A stretch of DNA of 64,000 bases from an uncultured Roseobacter sp. (lineage in GTDB: Bacteria > Pseudomonadota > Alphaproteobacteria > Rhodobacterales > Rhodobacteraceae), in the NCBI RefSeq assembly GCF_947493125.1, contig NZ_CANLQB010000007.1:1-64000 (forward strand), written 5' to 3'. The number at the start of each line of letters is the position of its first letter. Positions within the stretch are counted from its first letter, which is position 1. The notes beneath the pieces are model-generated. The model was not told the DNA's origin. It saw only the letters and a list, made by a program, of their open reading frames with translations, and ran no database searches. Positions 9,844 through 19,672 of the stretch are shown here, in pieces. The position numbers and the translations under genes were made by a program.

Positions 9844-10118
9844 GACCCGATACCTTTCCGTCACACCCAAGGCAGCGCACCGCCGTGATGTTGCAGATCC
9901 TTCGCCAGCCCTGGCCCGCCAAATGACATATCGGGCACGCATCCGGCGAAGGCGGACGGAGGGGAGACACAGAAAACAACACAAGGCGCGCCAGCGCCAA
10001 TTGCTCAATCCAAACACCCGGGCGTCATGCGCGCCAAGGCCTGTGGAAGTGTTTTCAAAAAGCGGGCGATAAATCCTGACAGAGTTCTGACCAAACCCTG
10101 ACGCAAGCGCTTGCGGCC

Positions 10119-13100
10119 TTAGCGGGATAGTCTCTGCGCCGGCAAGAGCGGGATGGTCATGCCAAAGGATCGCGCAAGACGCGTGGCCTGTTCTGCATGC
10201 GCGCGGGCAGCCTCTTCCGCACCGGCCTTGCGATGGAGCATCGACAACGTCGTATGAATGCGCGGCACGAAGAACATGTCCTCCGCCCGGCCTGCGCATT
10301 CAAGTGCATGGGCAGCCGTCGCGCAGCCCTCTTCGAGCTGACCCGCAACCAAATGCGCTTCGGCTTTGAGGCCGTACCAGTTGGCCAACTGCACGCGGGC
10401 ACCGGTCGCCTCGAAGACAGAGAGGCCCTCGTCAAACGCGGAAAATGCGGCATCCATGTGCCGGGTCTGGCTCAAGGCCCAACCCCGCATGACAAGCCCG
10501 GTTCCGAGCCAGAAGTCGAACCCGTGCTCGCGGCTGAGCACCACCGCACGGTCCGCCAACGCCAAGCACCCTTCCGCGTCTTGCATGAACATGCAGGGTT
10601 CGGCGCAGAGCGCATGATGGATGGCTTCGGCGAACGGGTTTTCGAAGGTCTGGCTGAGCCGTTGCGCCAACGCGATAAACCTCCGTGCCTCCTCACACTG
10701 ACCGCCGAGGCTGGTGGCCCAAGCGGCGTAGGACGCACAAGCGACCGCCGCGTTCTGCGAGGGCAAAGTCGCGGGGGGCGCATGCTCGACCGACCGGAGC
10801 CCGGCGGTCAAATGTGCAAGCGCCGGTGTGATGGCCCCCTTGTGCACCAGCACCTGCCCCACGCTGGCTTCCGCCTGCAGCTTGCGCGCCGGATCTTTGG
10901 CTGTCACCTCACTCTCGGCGAGCCGGCGCGCGAAGTTCAGTGACTCCGTCAATTGCCCACGGACCCAGGTGTGGATCCACAAACCCACAAGAATGCGGAC
11001 GTCCGCTTTCTGGTTGCCGATGTCACCGTTCAGGACACGGGCGCGGCGATATGCTTCGCCGACCTCAACCGCACCATAGCCCCGCAGCGCTCCCAACGTC
11101 GATGCGAGACACAGCTGGAGGTCGAGCTCCTGACGGCTCGTGTCGCCCAAACCCGGCTCAATCAGCTGCAGGCCGTTGCGGGCAAAGACAACCGCTTCCT
11201 GACGCGCGGAGCGCCGCAGAGCATCGCGGCTTGCCTTGATCCAGTAATCCAAGGCGGCATCCTTCTGCCCAGCCTCCTGATGATGCCATGCCAAGGTCTC
11301 GGGACGTGCCTGCCCTGCGAAATCCGCGCTCTCCAACAGCTGCGCAATCTCGCGATGCAGCCGCTGTCGTTCGTCCGGCGCCACGGTGGCATAGGCCGTG
11401 TCCTGAATCAGCATATGGCGAAAACTGTATCCGTCCGCCTCCACCTGCAGAAAGCCTGCACGCATCAGGTGATCGAGCGCGGCGTCCACGGCGCCCGTTT
11501 CCAGCCCGGTGAGTGCTTCGATCAGGCTTTGCCGTGCGGGCGGTCCGATCACGGCGATGATATAGATCAGCACCCGATGCTGGACCTCCAGCGCTCCGAT
11601 CCGCACCGCGATAACGGCCTGCACCGTATCGGGAAGGTCGGTTGACCGATCCGAACCCACATGCGCAGCCAGGGCCAGCTCTTCAATGAAAAATGGATTG
11701 CCCGCAGCCCGCTGCACCAAACGCTCTGCGGTCTCTCGGGCCAGTGGCTGCTCTTCCGTGTTCTGGTGCAGGAGCCTGAGACTGTCGGCATGTCCGAGAG
11801 GCGAAAGCTGCAACACACCTTCGGCCAAAGGCGGCGTCTCTGTCGGACGTGTGGTCATCAGCACCATTAATCGCTTGGCGTCAATTTCGCGTACGATCGC
11901 GTCGAGAAACATCTGCGAAGTTGCGTCGATCCAATGTGTGTCCTCAATCACGATGACGATAGGATGCTGATCGCTGGAGGCCTTCAGCATCCGATTGACG
12001 AGCGCATAGCTTCGCGACCGGTGCTGGTGGTCGGACAGCGCCTTTAGGGCGGGGTCCTTTTCCGGCGGGTCCTCGTGGAGCTCCCGCAGCAGCGCGGCAT
12101 CAATGTGATCGCGGACCGCGCCCTCAGGCGCCTGCGGGAAGAGGGTACGGCAGAGGTCGACGATGGGCGCGCCCGGCGAATTGCACAGCCCCGGCAAACA
12201 ATGCAACGTCACATGTCGACAAGACGTCTGCTCCAAACCCGCGAGGAATTCCGACACCAGCCGGGTCTTGCCAATGCCGGCGGGTCCGGAGAGCGCGAGC
12301 GCCTGTCCATTGCCCGCAATCATCAGTTCAAGATTGCGGTTGAGAAATCCAAGCTCAGCACTCCGACCGACAAAGCTGGCGGGAGTTTTCCGCGGTCGCG
12401 CGGGCACGCCAGCCTGCATCTCCGCCATTCGGATCAGCCGATACCCGGTCGATGCGGCGACGCTTTCGACTTCATCTCCCAACTGATCTTTTGTGGCCCC
12501 ACTGATCAGAATTTCACCAGGAGCAGCGGTCTCGGCGATGCGGGTGGCGGCCCGTTCAATCTCGCCTGGGGCCACCCACACTTCGGCCATATCCCCAGAC
12601 CGAAGATCACCCGCGCCGCTATGCAAACCCATGCTCAAGCTGAGAGCAGAGCCATCCCGCGAGAGCAGTTTGGCAAGCGTCTTGAGCTCCAACGCGCAAT
12701 GAGCGGCGCGCCGAGCGCCGTCTTCGTAGACTGTCTCCAGTCCGAAGGAGACGGTAAAGCCCTCAAGCATCATCCGCAAAAGACTGCCTTCATAGCGCTC
12801 AACGATCTGTTTGGCAGGCTCGAGGGCATCCGCGAGATCGAATTGGGCTTTGCCGTTATCCTGCGCCGCCGGCCTATTCAGCCGGACGCAAAGAGCCGTG
12901 ATAAATCGTTGTTCGCGCACGGAAACCGCTGGCCGCGCCTCTTCCTGCGGTGCATGGTCCACCCGCACGACATCGGCGACGAAACGAAACCCAAGCCCAT
13001 GATATGTCTTCAGCACCTCAGGTGTCGCACCCGTGGCCACAACAGCCTTGCGGATCAGACTTACGGTCTTCTGAAGCGCGGCTTCGGACACCTGCGCCGA

Positions 13101-13265
13101 CCAAAAAGCATCCAGCAGTTCCGCTTTTGCAACCATTCGGTCGCGATGCTCCACAAGGTAGCACAAGACATCAAATGCTTTGGGCGTGAGCGCGACAGGC
13201 TGATCCTGTTCTCGCAATTCGCGCCGATCCGTGTCGAGTTCATAAGTCAAGAACTGGAAAATCAT
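10119..13265 (-). CDS. Winged-helix / cyclase-like / AAA ATPase / helical-repeat regulator
   Basis: A 1048-residue signalling protein. Residues 1-98 form an OmpR/PhoB-type winged helix (ALTPKAFDVLCYLVEHRD, then SLIRKAVV and YHGLGFRFVADV). Residues about 118-270 match the class III nucleotidyl cyclase fold (MGLHSGAGD, AARIAETAAPGEILISG-like stretch). The motif that should supply a metal-binding Asp near the first strand reads TALCVRLN, so cyclase activity is unlikely. Residues 298-560 are an STAND/AAA ATPase with FVGRSAEL, P-loop GPAGIGKT at 327-334 and Walker B VIVIED at 437-442. The C-terminal 450 residues are helical TPR-like repeats. The design resembles MalT/AfsR-like regulators in which ligand binding and ATP switch the DNA-binding domain. 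The target genes are unknown. Confidence 0.85.
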   Translation of the reverse strand: MIFQFLTYELDTDRRELREQDQPVALTPKAFDVLCYLVEHRDRMVAKAELLDAFWSAQVSEAALQKTVSLIRKAVVATGATPEVLKTYHGLGFRFVADVVRVDHAPQEEARPAVSVREQRFITALCVRLNRPAAQDNGKAQFDLADALEPAKQIVERYEGSLLRMMLEGFTVSFGLETVYEDGARRAAHCALELKTLAKLLSRDGSALSLSMGLHSGAGDLRSGDMAEVWVAPGEIERAATRIAETAAPGEILISGATKDQLGDEVESVAASTGYRLIRMAEMQAGVPARPRKTPASFVGRSAELGFLNRNLELMIAGNGQALALSGPAGIGKTRLVSEFLAGLEQTSCRHVTLHCLPGLCNSPGAPIVDLCRTLFPQAPEGAVRDHIDAALLRELHEDPPEKDPALKALSDHQHRSRSYALVNRMLKASSDQHPIVIVIEDTHWIDATSQMFLDAIVREIDAKRLMVLMTTRPTETPPLAEGVLQLSPLGHADSLRLLHQNTEEQPLARETAERLVQRAAGNPFFIEELALAAHVGSDRSTDLPDTVQAVIAVRIGALEVQHRVLIYIIAVIGPPARQSLIEALTGLETGAVDAALDHLMRAGFLQVEADGYSFRHMLIQDTAYATVAPDERQRLHREIAQLLESADFAGQARPETLAWHHQEAGQKDAALDYWIKASRDALRRSARQEAVVFARNGLQLIEPGLGDTSRQELDLQLCLASTLGALRGYGAVEVGEAYRRARVLNGDIGNQKADVRILVGLWIHTWVRGQLTESLNFARRLAESEVTAKDPARKLQAEASVGQVLVHKGAITPALAHLTAGLRSVEHAPPATLPSQNAAVACASYAAWATSLGGQCEEARRFIALAQRLSQTFENPFAEAIHHALCAEPCMFMQDAEGCLALADRAVVLSREHGFDFWLGTGLVMRGWALSQTRHMDAAFSAFDEGLSVFEATGARVQLANWYGLKAEAHLVAGQLEEGCATAAHALECAGRAEDMFFVPRIHTTLSMLHRKAGAEEAARAHAEQATRLARSFGMTIPLLPAQRLSR

Positions 13266-13824
13266 CGGTCAAGCAGCCATTCGGGACCAGACGGGTTCTA
13301 CCAGAGATATCCGCACCAAGACAGCCCTGCCCGCCGACCTCAAACGCTCTCGCAGTCGGTCTGTTTCCTAGGGCACTGGCCATGGCGAAGGTTGATTGCG
13401 CATCCGCAGCGGGGCCACGCCCCGCTGGCGGGTTTCATCCATGGCCTCGACGGATACATCGGCATTGAATTCGGCCATGGTAAACACTTATAAGTCAATG
13501 ACTTGAAGGAGTCCCCTCTTGGATCGGGACAAGTCTCCGGGGCATGTGGCCGGAACCTGTGCCGGAGCTGAGCCGTGGTTGCACGCGTGGCAGGCGGATT
13601 GAATGGAGCCTCTACAACCCCGACCAACGCCTCATAAAATCTCACATGGCCGGTATAAACCCTGTTGATCGGCGCCTTGAAAACTTGCGAAAGGCGGCCC
13701 GCAACACATTGTTTCTGTTTGGGTCATTCGCAGCACCTCGACGCTCAACTGCACCTGTCCACTGAATTGACCACTGCCCCGGAACCACTCTAGCTTCACG
13801 TTGGGAAATGAGGGGATGAAGCGC
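13266..13824. other. Intergenic region with a short perfect dyad
   Basis: About 560 bases between the divergent regulator and epimerase genes; no convincing gene is seen. It holds a GC-rich hairpin near 13417 (AGCGGGG / CCCCGCT) and a perfect dyad AAGTCA-A-TGACTT at 13492-13504. Promoters for both flanking genes should lie here. The epimerase start is preceded by GAGGGG at 13810-13815. Confidence 0.5.
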
Positions 13825-14706
13825 ATGGCGAATGTCTTTGCAACAGGGGCAACCGGCTCCATAGGCACCGCTGTGTTGCGCGCCCTTGTGGCGCGTGGCC
13901 ACAACGTGACCGCGCTGACCCGGTCGCAGTCGGCTCGGCAAAAGGTCGCCTCTGCTGGCGCCTGTCCTTATGCCGGAGATCTGCGGGCACCAGACGACTG
14001 GGCGCGCAAGGCCGTCACCCATGACGCCATCGTGCATCTCGCCAGCACGCTGGACGACGATATGGCAGACGCAGACGACCGCACCGTTGCGGCGCTGCTC
14101 GACGCCGCAAAGCGTGTCACACACAGACCTCGGCTGATCTATACGGGCGGCTGCTGGCTCTATGGTGCCACCGGAGAGATCGTCGCGGATGAAGAGCATC
14201 CTTTCGATCCGCTGCCCGCGTTTGCCTGGATGACCCGAAATGCCAAACGGTTGCTTGCGACCGCAGCATTCTCCACCGCGGTGATCCACCCAGCCATCGT
14301 ATATCACGAGGCGGGCGGCGCTTTTGACAGCTTCATCAGAGCCGCGCGGCAAAAACAGGCCATCGAGATATGGGGCCATGGAGACACACGTTGGCCCCTT
14401 ATCCACCGCCGAGATCTGGCGGACATCTATTGCACCATGGTGCAAAGGCCGGACCTGATCGGTCATTTCAACGCAGTCGCTGAAGAAGGCGTACGGGTGC
14501 GCCTTATCGCGGATCATATCGCCGAGCACTTCGGGACATCGAAGCCGCATCGCATTCTCGCCAGCGACGTCTTGATTGCGGAGCATGGCGATTGGGCGCT
14601 TGGCCCCACACTCGACCAACAGATGAGCGGCGACAAGCTGAGAAGGCTGCTGGGATGGACACCCGCCATCCCGGACTTTCGCAAGGCCGATTTGCTCAGC
14701 AATTGA
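13825..14706 (+). CDS. NAD(P)-dependent epimerase/dehydratase-like extended SDR
   Basis: A 293-residue Rossmann-fold protein. The nucleotide-binding motif TGATGSIG lies at residues 7-14, followed by ALTRSQSAR after strand 2 and VHLAS after strand 4. The usual extended-SDR catalytic pair YxxxK is absent: the matching segment reads WMTRNAKRLL, so Tyr is replaced by Thr. It may therefore be a non-catalytic or altered NmrA/epimerase-type member. A TTG at 13801 and an ATG at 13816 are also in frame; the ATG at 13825 has GAGGGG nine bases upstream and gives the standard N-terminus MANVFATGATG. An Old Yellow Enzyme gene follows 120 bases downstream on the same strand, so the two may share a redox pathway. 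Confidence 0.75.
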   Translation: MANVFATGATGSIGTAVLRALVARGHNVTALTRSQSARQKVASAGACPYAGDLRAPDDWARKAVTHDAIVHLASTLDDDMADADDRTVAALLDAAKRVTHRPRLIYTGGCWLYGATGEIVADEEHPFDPLPAFAWMTRNAKRLLATAAFSTAVIHPAIVYHEAGGAFDSFIRAARQKQAIEIWGHGDTRWPLIHRRDLADIYCTMVQRPDLIGHFNAVAEEGVRVRLIADHIAEHFGTSKPHRILASDVLIAEHGDWALGPTLDQQMSGDKLRRLLGWTPAIPDFRKADLLSN

Positions 14707-14826
14707 GATGTGCGGCGCGGACGTGATCGCGCGTGAACTCATGGGTTCAGGGCCAGCGGGTGGCCAAACCAGTGCGATTGCGGCACTCAGGTCGCAGAAC
14801 GCCAGACCGGGCAAGGGAGATCCTCT

Positions 14827-16011
14827 ATGACTGTCGACCCTCTGTTCCAACCGCTGGATCTGCCATGCGGCGTGACGCTGAAAAACCGGCTGGTCAAGGC
14901 GGCCATGTCCGACGCCCTTGGAAATGGTTGCGGTCTGCCGACCCTTGCGCAGGAACGGCTCTACGCCACCTGGGCGCGGGGCGGCATCGCGGCAAGCATC
15001 GTTGGCGAAGTTCAGGGCTCGGCGCATTTTCCTGAAAACCCTGGCAACCTGATATTGCAACCAAAGACGGCGCCGCGCTTCAAAGCGCTGGCCAGCGCCG
15101 GAGGGACCAATGGCTCGGCGCTTTGGCTTCAGCTGGGGCACGCGGGTGCCCTCGCCCATCTGGACATCAGCCATCCGGCTGGTCCAAGCGCCATCGATGT
15201 GCCTGGCCTGCGCTGCGCGGCGCTGTCTTTACAGGAGGTCCGCAGGCTGCCCGATCAGTTTGCGCGCACGGCCGCGCTCGCTCGGGACAGCGGATTCGGT
15301 GGTGTTGAGATCCATGCCGCTCATGGTTTTCTGCTCAGCCAGTTTCTTTCACCGCTTTTCAACAGGCGCCACGACGCCTACGGCGGTTCGGCTGCTGCGC
15401 GCCGACGGATTGTGCTGGAGGTCGTGGACGCCGTGCGGGATGCCGTCGGGCCGAAGTTCCCCGTCGCTATAAAGATCAACGCCTCCGATCTTCTTGACGG
15501 CGGGTTGACCGAACCCGAGGCCTTGGCTCTGGTCGATGAATTAGAGGCCTCACCCATCGACATGATCGAGATCAGCGGCGGGACGTACTTTCCCGGCGCA
15601 GCCTCCTCCTCGGACGGCAGCGGCAGCGGGCCTTACTTCGCTGCCTTTGCGAAGGAGGCGCGCCGACGGACCCAGCGCCCGCTCATGCTGACGGGTGGAG
15701 TGAAAACACTCGGCCAGGCCCTTGATCTGCTGACGTCCGGTGATGTTGACGCCATTGGTCTTGCGCGCGCACTGGTGCTGTATCCGGACCTGCCGCGCCT
15801 CTGGCAGACCAACGAGATGACCGCGCCCACCTTTCCGCGGCTGACATCCAACGCAGCTGGTGCGGTCACGGCGTGGTATACCATGCGGATCGCGGCGATC
15901 GCGGCCGGGGCGCAAGCGACATTCGACATGGATGCTTCGGATGCGCTTGCCACCGTAAAAGCGCGAGAGGTTGAGAATGCAATGCGCTGGACGCAGCAGT
16001 TCTCTGACTAA
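14827..16011 (+). CDS. NADH:flavin oxidoreductase, Old Yellow Enzyme family
   Basis: A 394-residue FMN-dependent TIM-barrel protein. Diagnostic segments are TLKNRLVKAAMSDALG near residue 20, LWLQLGHAGA near 100, the active-site GVEIHAAHGFLLSQFLSP around 160-177 with its His pair, then NRRHDAYGGS and PVAIKINASD. MLTGGVKT near the C-terminus belongs to the phosphate-binding part, followed by IGLARAL. Members reduce activated C=C bonds (enones, nitro compounds) with NAD(P)H. There is no C-terminal iron-sulfur or NAD domain, so it is a single-domain OYE. GGGAG sits upstream of ATG 14827. The physiological substrate cannot be read from the sequence. Confidence 0.88.
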   Translation: MTVDPLFQPLDLPCGVTLKNRLVKAAMSDALGNGCGLPTLAQERLYATWARGGIAASIVGEVQGSAHFPENPGNLILQPKTAPRFKALASAGGTNGSALWLQLGHAGALAHLDISHPAGPSAIDVPGLRCAALSLQEVRRLPDQFARTAALARDSGFGGVEIHAAHGFLLSQFLSPLFNRRHDAYGGSAAARRRIVLEVVDAVRDAVGPKFPVAIKINASDLLDGGLTEPEALALVDELEASPIDMIEISGGTYFPGAASSSDGSGSGPYFAAFAKEARRRTQRPLMLTGGVKTLGQALDLLTSGDVDAIGLARALVLYPDLPRLWQTNEMTAPTFPRLTSNAAGAVTAWYTMRIAAIAAGAQATFDMDASDALATVKAREVENAMRWTQQFSD

Positions 16012-16039
16012 GGGCAAACAAGCATCGAGGACGCCGCGA

Positions 16040-18160
16040 AGACGATCCCTCGTGGCGCGTAAGTCTCGGAATTGGAACCTGTCTTCCTGAGCCATACCAA
16101 ACTCAATAACGGCAGATCGTACTTCGCCGCGGGCGTGGGCTCGTTCGTCGATCTCCGCGTGGATCATCTTGCCGCTTGTTTGCAAACGCCGTAGCATCGA
16201 CAATTTTGAACAAGGCGATCCCCCGATACTCCATCTCGTTAAAGTCAGCGTCATACCTGTGGGCAGTAAGAAGACTGTCCTTATGCCGATGGAAAACCCA
16301 AAGCAGGTTGTCGGGGTCCGCGCCAAACTCCTCGTCATAGCCAAAGAGCGGGTGGACCTAGTGCGGATCAAAGGCGAGCCGATCCCGTTCGAGATCAAGC
16401 CAATAGATGGCGTCATAGCCGTTGCCTATCGGTGCCATGGAGGTCGTGTGTCGCGATCATTGTCCTATTTTTGGCATTTCTGCACGTCTTTCCGAACGGG
16501 TCTTGGAAACCGGTCATTTTGGTCAATCATCTTGGTGATGCGGTCGACCCGCCCTTCGTGTTGCCCGAACACATCAAAAAACGAACTCGTCTTTTCCACT
16601 CAGGTTGAGGCCGCCAAGCGGGTTCTCTTCTTCCGGTACACCGCCATCCGGAGCGCGCGTTCTGGGCGCCACATCAACGATGGAGAGGTCTTCGATCTTC
16701 GCCTGCAGGTCGTTCTCATCGACACTGCGGAACACGGAGATAAGCTGCCAACCGGCGTCTTGGGCCTATGCGGACATAAGGTGCCGTTGCCGACCATCAG
16801 AAATTGGGTCAGATCATCAAGCGTGGTGCCTTTGGTCGCAAAGACCTTCAGAAAACCAGGGCCTAACTGCAGAACATCGCTATAGAAGTCGAAATCAGCG
16901 ATGTGGTAGAAACCAACTGCGCCCGCTTCCCAGGCGACAATGCCGTCGCCCTTGCGGATACGGATCTCATTGGTCCCCTCACCTCAAATCAGCAGGACAT
17001 TGCCGCAACCACCACGGACAACGTCGCCCCTTCACCGCCGTCCAATGTGACATGGCCACAGCTGCCTTTGTGTACATCCGCACCATTGCTGCATCTGATG
17101 TCTTCATTGCCGGTTCCGCCACCGACGGAGCCGTCGCCCCAAGGGTCATCCGCTCCAGCGTTGCCCAGTATCGTGTCGGCGCATCCTGCCCATAGGCCGT
17201 ATCGTCCTCGGCGCCTAGCAGAAGAGCGTCGCCGCCGCTGCTGCCGTAAGCCAGCTCATCGCATGCGCCGATCACTGGGGCGCCCTCAATGCCGTTGCGT
17301 GTGTCCTCGCCCAGTACACCAGAGGGCTCACCAAGATCCGGCAGCATTTCGACAAAGCCGCCCGTATCATAAACCGCAGTGCCGAAGCCGGTGCCACCGT
17401 TCAACTCATCATTGCCAACGCGTCTCCCGTACAGTTGTTGCCGCCGACTTTCAGCGTATCGTCGCGCTCATCGCCGTGCCGTTCGTCGTGCTCCGCTAAC
17501 ACCCAAAAGACGGAGTCGTTCTTACTGCCTCCGCAAAGGTCATCGGAGACATCGTCGCCCAACAGTGTGTCGGCACCCGAACCCCCATACATCACGGCTT
17601 TCTCGTCATCACCGCTCATCCGGTCACCGCCATGATCGCCGTGCACGGTATCGGCGCCATCACCACTGGAAAGCACGTGCGCGCGCCGTTTAGGTGATGT
17701 CATCACTTCCCAGACCCCTGACGACATTTTCAATCGTATCGTAGTGCTCACGCGCGTCATATTCGGTGGAGATCGGCTGACCGGTTTTCGGAGTTTGAGC
17801 GGGTAGCTCTGGCAGTGAATCTCTCCCCATCCGAGATGCAGGTAGACGGAGACGTCATAATCCGGTCACCCATAGTTCACGGTATCCACCCCGGTTCCAC
17901 CGAAGTAATAGCGGTCATAAAGGTGGCATGCATAGACATCGTTGTCCTGACCCTAGGTCTGGTAAGTCGTGTCGTTGCCGCCGTGACCGAAAACCTCCCG
18001 AATCCAAGTGTGGTCGATGTACTCCGGATGGGCATTGATATCGATGTGGTCGTCCTGAGTAGTGTGACGGTGGACGGCAGAGCGCGTTGGCGTTGCTCAT
18101 CTTGTCCCGATGCTCTGCGTCGAGCGCGTGATACTTGTTATGGTGAACTGTGGGACGCAT
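16040..18160 (-). pseudogene. Decayed RTX calcium-binding repeat protein
   Basis: Reading down the minus strand gives protein-like pieces in changing frames: HHNKYHALDAEHRDKM near 18145; HIDINAHPEYIDHTWIREVF; GHGGNDTTYQT then an in-frame TAG; FGGTGVDTVNYG then a TGA. Then come AREHYDTIENVVRGLGSDDI after a frame change, GDGADTVHGDHGGDRMSGDD, GGSGADTLLGDDVSDDL, GGTGNEDIRCSNGADV, and near 16270-16370 VHPLFGYDEEFGADPDNL and YDADFNEMEYRGIALFKIVD. The glycine/aspartate nonapeptides and the DTIENV motif are typical RTX signatures. At least two in-frame stops and several frameshifts show the gene is dead. No secretion gene is nearby, and the RTX gene at 1-6 kb is a different, non-homologous design. 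Confidence 0.8.
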
Positions 18161-18921
18161 GTTTGATTCAGCCGCACTGATCCCACGCCTTGCGCGAGAT
18201 CCGGTGTTTTGACGCGGCGCATCGGGTCTGCTTCTTGATTGGGGGACGTGAAAGTGCCGAGTTGTTCGCTCATTTGGTCGGTGCGCTGGCAGGGCGCGAT
18301 GAGCGCCACCTGATGGTCCTTAGAGGCGACACGACTTGGCCGCGCCATTGCGACATCACGCTTCATGCCCTGACGGGTGCCGGTCTTCACCAGCACTTGG
18401 ACCCTCCAATCCTCACACTCTGCAGTGTCGCGCATCGTATGGCGGCGCAGTCTGCGAGATCGTCTTGAATACGACGGAACACCGCAGACACGAACTTTCG
18501 AGTTCATGATGTGCTTGGCGGAGAACCTTCGCAAACCCCGAACCAACGCAAGCAGACCCTGCCGCGATGAAGCTCAGAGGATAGTAACAGTTCTCAGGTG
18601 CTTGAACGACCAACCAATTTTTCTGAGCCGTAGGCCGACGCCGCGTGGCCGCGCGACCGGATCACGGGTGATCAAGATGCGGCACCACGCAATCCGAGCT
18701 TAAGCACGTCGCAACTCAACGGGTCTCGTAAAGAAGGGAACACATTGCAACATCCGGGGTCGCCGGTGCGGCATTCGGTCAGACGCGTGTGAACCAGTCG
18801 CATTGCTTGCACCCGCCACGATCGCTTCGCTTGTGCGTAGACCGCCCGAGATTATGCCGGTCGCGCCACTGGATCATGTCCTTTTGTCGCAGACCGTCCG
18901 ACTTCGACGGACCCGGCGCGC
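18161..18921. other. Unassigned stretch, probably degenerate
   Basis: About 760 bases with no convincing gene. A minus-strand frame at 18097-18546 (149 codons) and a plus-strand frame at 18190-18468 (92 codons) overlap each other; both have irregular, Arg/Ser/Thr-rich translations and overlap RTX-relic sequence or lack a ribosome-binding site. The stretch may be the 5' portion of the adjacent RTX relic or another relic. I see no transposase, tRNA or repeat in it. Confidence 0.4.
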
Positions 18922-19206
18922 CTACATGCCAAGCGCCTGTTTGTACATCTCCAATACCGCCTCTTCCTCGGCGATATCGTCCGCATCGCGTTTGCGAAGC
19001 GCGATCACCTTGCGCATGACCTTGGTGTCGTAGCCACGCGCCTTGGCCTCTGCCATCACCTCTTTCTGCTGCTCGGCAAGATCCTTCTTCTCCGCATCCA
19101 ACCGCTCGATCCGCTCGACGAACTGACGCAGCTCGTTCGCGGTCACGCGGTATGTTGCATCCCCCTCTGCGTCCTGACCGGCTGGATCGGTGGCGGTGTC
19201 ACTCAT
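18922..19206 (-). CDS. gapR: GapR-like DUF2312 DNA-binding protein
   Basis: A 94-residue protein with a disordered acidic start (DTATDPAGQDAEGD) followed by the DUF2312 helical core: TANELRQFVERIERLDAEKK, then EQQKEVMAEAKARGYDTKVM and RKVIALRKRDADD. In Caulobacter the family member GapR is a nucleoid-associated protein that clamps overtwisted DNA and aids topoisomerases; that role is known for the family and inferred here. The start at 19206 has AGGAGA six bases upstream. Many alphaproteobacteria carry this gene as a single unit, as here; it points away from the small membrane-protein gene on the other strand. Confidence 0.9.
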   Translation of the reverse strand: MSDTATDPAGQDAEGDATYRVTANELRQFVERIERLDAEKKDLAEQQKEVMAEAKARGYDTKVMRKVIALRKRDADDIAEEEAVLEMYKQALGM

Positions 19207-19337
19207 GGGAATCTCCTGAAACTGGCGGTCTGATCATCGCCGCTCTGCGTAGCCGTCCCAGGCACGGCCTGCAAGCTGCTTTGGTGCCAGCCGCCACCCG
19301 GCTTGCGCTCCGCCAACGGATTGGGTAGCTGCAAACC

Positions 19338-19577
19338 ATGGAAGCGGCCGAACACTCTATTTTTGATCTGCTGATTTGGGGAGGCGCCTCTCTGTCGTTT
19401 ATCGGGCTTCTCGGTCTGGTGTGGTGCATCGTCTATGTGGCCCGCGCCCGCGGATCAAAGCTGTCGGATGACGAGATGCGCGGGCGGTTGCGGCGGGCGC
19501 TGCCGATGAACCTTGGATCGCTGTTTCTGTCGGTGATTGGACTGATGCTCGTGATCCTTGGCATATTCCTCGCCTGA
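19338..19577 (+). CDS. Small two-helix inner-membrane protein
   Basis: A 79-residue protein with two hydrophobic segments, at about residues 10-34 (LLIWGGASLSFIGLLGLVWC region) and 57-78 (LGSLFLSVIGLMLVILGIFLA region), joined by a basic loop (RARGSKLSDDEMRGRLRRAL). Basic loop residues suggest that both ends face the periplasm, or that the loop is cytoplasmic. No functional family is recognised. Its position between gapR and the TIGR01244-type gene gives no further hint. Hydrophobic segment spacing and uniform codon use support a real gene. Confidence 0.7.
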   Translation: MEAAEHSIFDLLIWGGASLSFIGLLGLVWCIVYVARARGSKLSDDEMRGRLRRALPMNLGSLFLSVIGLMLVILGIFLA

Positions 19578-19672
19578 AATCCGTTCACATCAGCGGCAGC
19601 AATCGTCTGAAACGCCGGGTTCAAGTTGAACCGATCTGGACAGCCGGAGGGCCATTGCCTAGAGCTTTGGAC

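Noticed and set aside
8917-10299. 460-codon version of the LysR regulator
   Set aside because: The extra 152 residues are low-complexity and overlap the end of the upstream regulator gene; the ATG at 9843 gives the standard LysR N-terminus.
13642-15174. 510-codon minus-strand open frame
   Set aside because: It overlaps both the epimerase and OYE genes, which have clear domains on the plus strand; the antisense translation matches nothing.
16169-16885. 238-codon plus-strand frame in the RTX relic region
   Set aside because: The minus strand carries recognisable protein fragments here, while the plus translation has no domain pattern and no start signal.
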